Assembly: GCA_024401855.1 (NCBI GenBank)
Contig: JAKSKH010000005.1
Location: forward strand, 1-64,000
Origin: Bacteroidales bacterium
Lineage (GTDB): Bacteria > Bacteroidota > Bacteroidia > Bacteroidales > UBA932
Length of the DNA stretch: 64,000 nt
Direction: 5' to 3'
Shown here: piece by piece, positions 63,281 to 64,000 of the stretch
Layout: each line of letters starts with the position of its first letter
How positions within the stretch are numbered: position 1 is the first letter of the stretch
The notes under the pieces: model-generated
Seen by the model: only the letters and a program-made list of their open reading frames with translations
Told to the model about the DNA's origin: nothing
Databases searched by the model: none
Made by a program: the position numbers and the translations under genes

Positions 63281-64000
63281 TGAAGAAAGTCGTCAGGTAC
63301 TCCATTTATGCCATACTCATTCCGGCATTCTGCGTCGGAATGTGGTTCCTTCTGCGTCTTACTAGAGAGGAAGCGGCTGACGATTGCTGTACCGGAATCG
63401 ACATAGTCTTTGTTGACAGTCTGAAATTTGTGACGGAAGCGGAAATACGAAACTACATAAGCGGGGAATACGGGGACTGCCTCGGAAAAAACCTTGACAG
63501 AATAAATCTTGCCGAGATTGAAGACATACTTGAGTCCAAGACCGCAATACGCAACAGCGAAGCCTGGATCAGCAATGACGGGCTGCTGCATATCCATATA
63601 TCCCAGCGTAAACCTGTTCTTAGATTCCAGGGGGAACAATACGGTTTCTATGTTGACGAGAGAGGCTACATATTCCCTCTGCACAGAAGTTATACCGCAC
63701 CTGTACCGACCGTTAACGGTTGTATACCTGTGAACGTATCACCGGATTACAAGGGCGAGGCAGGAACAGAAGAAGAAAGACAATGGATTCTTCAGATGCT
63801 GGCACTCAACGATTATATAAGAGGGTCCAGATATTGGAGCAATAAAATCCGCGACATAAGTGTAAGGCAGGACCGTAATCTGGTCCTGATGGCAGATGGG
63901 ACGGAAGCCAGTTTCATATTCGGACCGCCTTCAGGGTATGAAGGCAAGCTGGACCGTATGGAGAAATATTTCACCCATATACTTCCATCAGTCGGGGAAG
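63280..64000 (+). CDS. ftsQ: Cell-division protein FtsQ (5' part)
   Basis: ATG at 63280 (TGATG with murC) opens a frame that runs off the window after 240 codons. A single N-terminal span (~6-26, YSIYAILIPAFCVGMWFLL), then a POTRA-like segment (VDSLKFVTEAEIRNYI to HIHISQRKPVLRF, with YGFYVDERGYIFPL), as in FtsQ/DivIB. It links early and late divisome proteins. Position after murC is the standard place. Confidence 0.92.
   Translation, partial: MKKVVRYSIYAILIPAFCVGMWFLLRLTREEAADDCCTGIDIVFVDSLKFVTEAEIRNYISGEYGDCLGKNLDRINLAEIEDILESKTAIRNSEAWISNDGLLHIHISQRKPVLRFQGEQYGFYVDERGYIFPLHRSYTAPVPTVNGCIPVNVSPDYKGEAGTEEERQWILQMLALNDYIRGSRYWSNKIRDISVRQDRNLVLMADGTEASFIFGPPSGYEGKLDRMEKYFTHILPSVGE

Overview
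The window is a gene-dense stretch of chromosome from a member of the Bacteroidales (Bacteroidota). The evidence is the repertoire: fimbrillin-like lipoproteins, a Rpb6-type RNA polymerase omega subunit, sigma-54, propionate-type CoA metabolism, the DUF1080 and Gfo/Idh/MocA families, and the mraZ-rsmH-ftsL cell-division cluster. Many 5' ends carry the Bacteroidota promoter element TAnnTTTG, in the best cases with an upstream TTTG/TTG box. Genus is not determined. I see no rRNA, insertion sequence, prophage or CRISPR array. There is one tRNA (His). No stretch over 300 bases lacks a gene.

Region 1 (1-15,900) is central metabolism and envelope biogenesis. It opens with the 3' end of methylmalonyl-CoA mutase and an acetyl-CoA hydrolase/CoA-transferase, then a FISUMP-type lipoprotein and an M3 metallopeptidase. 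A long minus-strand run follows: nadK-uppS-bamA-skp-korA-korB-gdhA. It joins outer-membrane assembly genes to 2-oxoglutarate:ferredoxin oxidoreductase and glutamate dehydrogenase.

Region 2 (15,100-29,550) is housekeeping: pdxJ, a second OmpH-like protein (a lipoprotein), a glycosyltransferase, a PBP1-fold protein, trxB-bamD-rpoZ-recN, a Fur-family regulator, LEA/SPOR/rpoN, miaB, radC, a pycB/oadA-like carboxyltransferase and tRNA-His.

Region 3 (29,548-42,927) looks like a divergent glycoside-degradation locus. It has three Tat- or lipoprotein-type Gfo/Idh/MocA oxidoreductases, two DUF1080 proteins (one fused to an isomerase-like TIM barrel, one with helical repeats) and a GH78 alpha-L-rhamnosidase. 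An ApbE-like protein, a small membrane protein, nicotinate phosphoribosyltransferase and a nitroreductase lie in the same minus-strand run; CutC ends the plus-strand arm. The content fits oxidise-then-eliminate cleavage of glycosides through 3-keto intermediates.

Region 4 (42,921-51,861) is a minus-strand cluster of a 61-aa peptide and six fimbrillin-like lipoproteins. The last is 1199 residues with a long run of beta-helix-like repeats, and it is a candidate pilus tip or surface adhesin.

Region 5 (51,967-64,000) is the division and cell-wall operon mraZ-rsmH-ftsL-ftsI-murE-mraY-murD-ftsW-murG-murC-ftsQ. Almost every junction overlaps or nearly so. The operon is preceded by four 10-bp tandem repeats that look like MraZ operator boxes.
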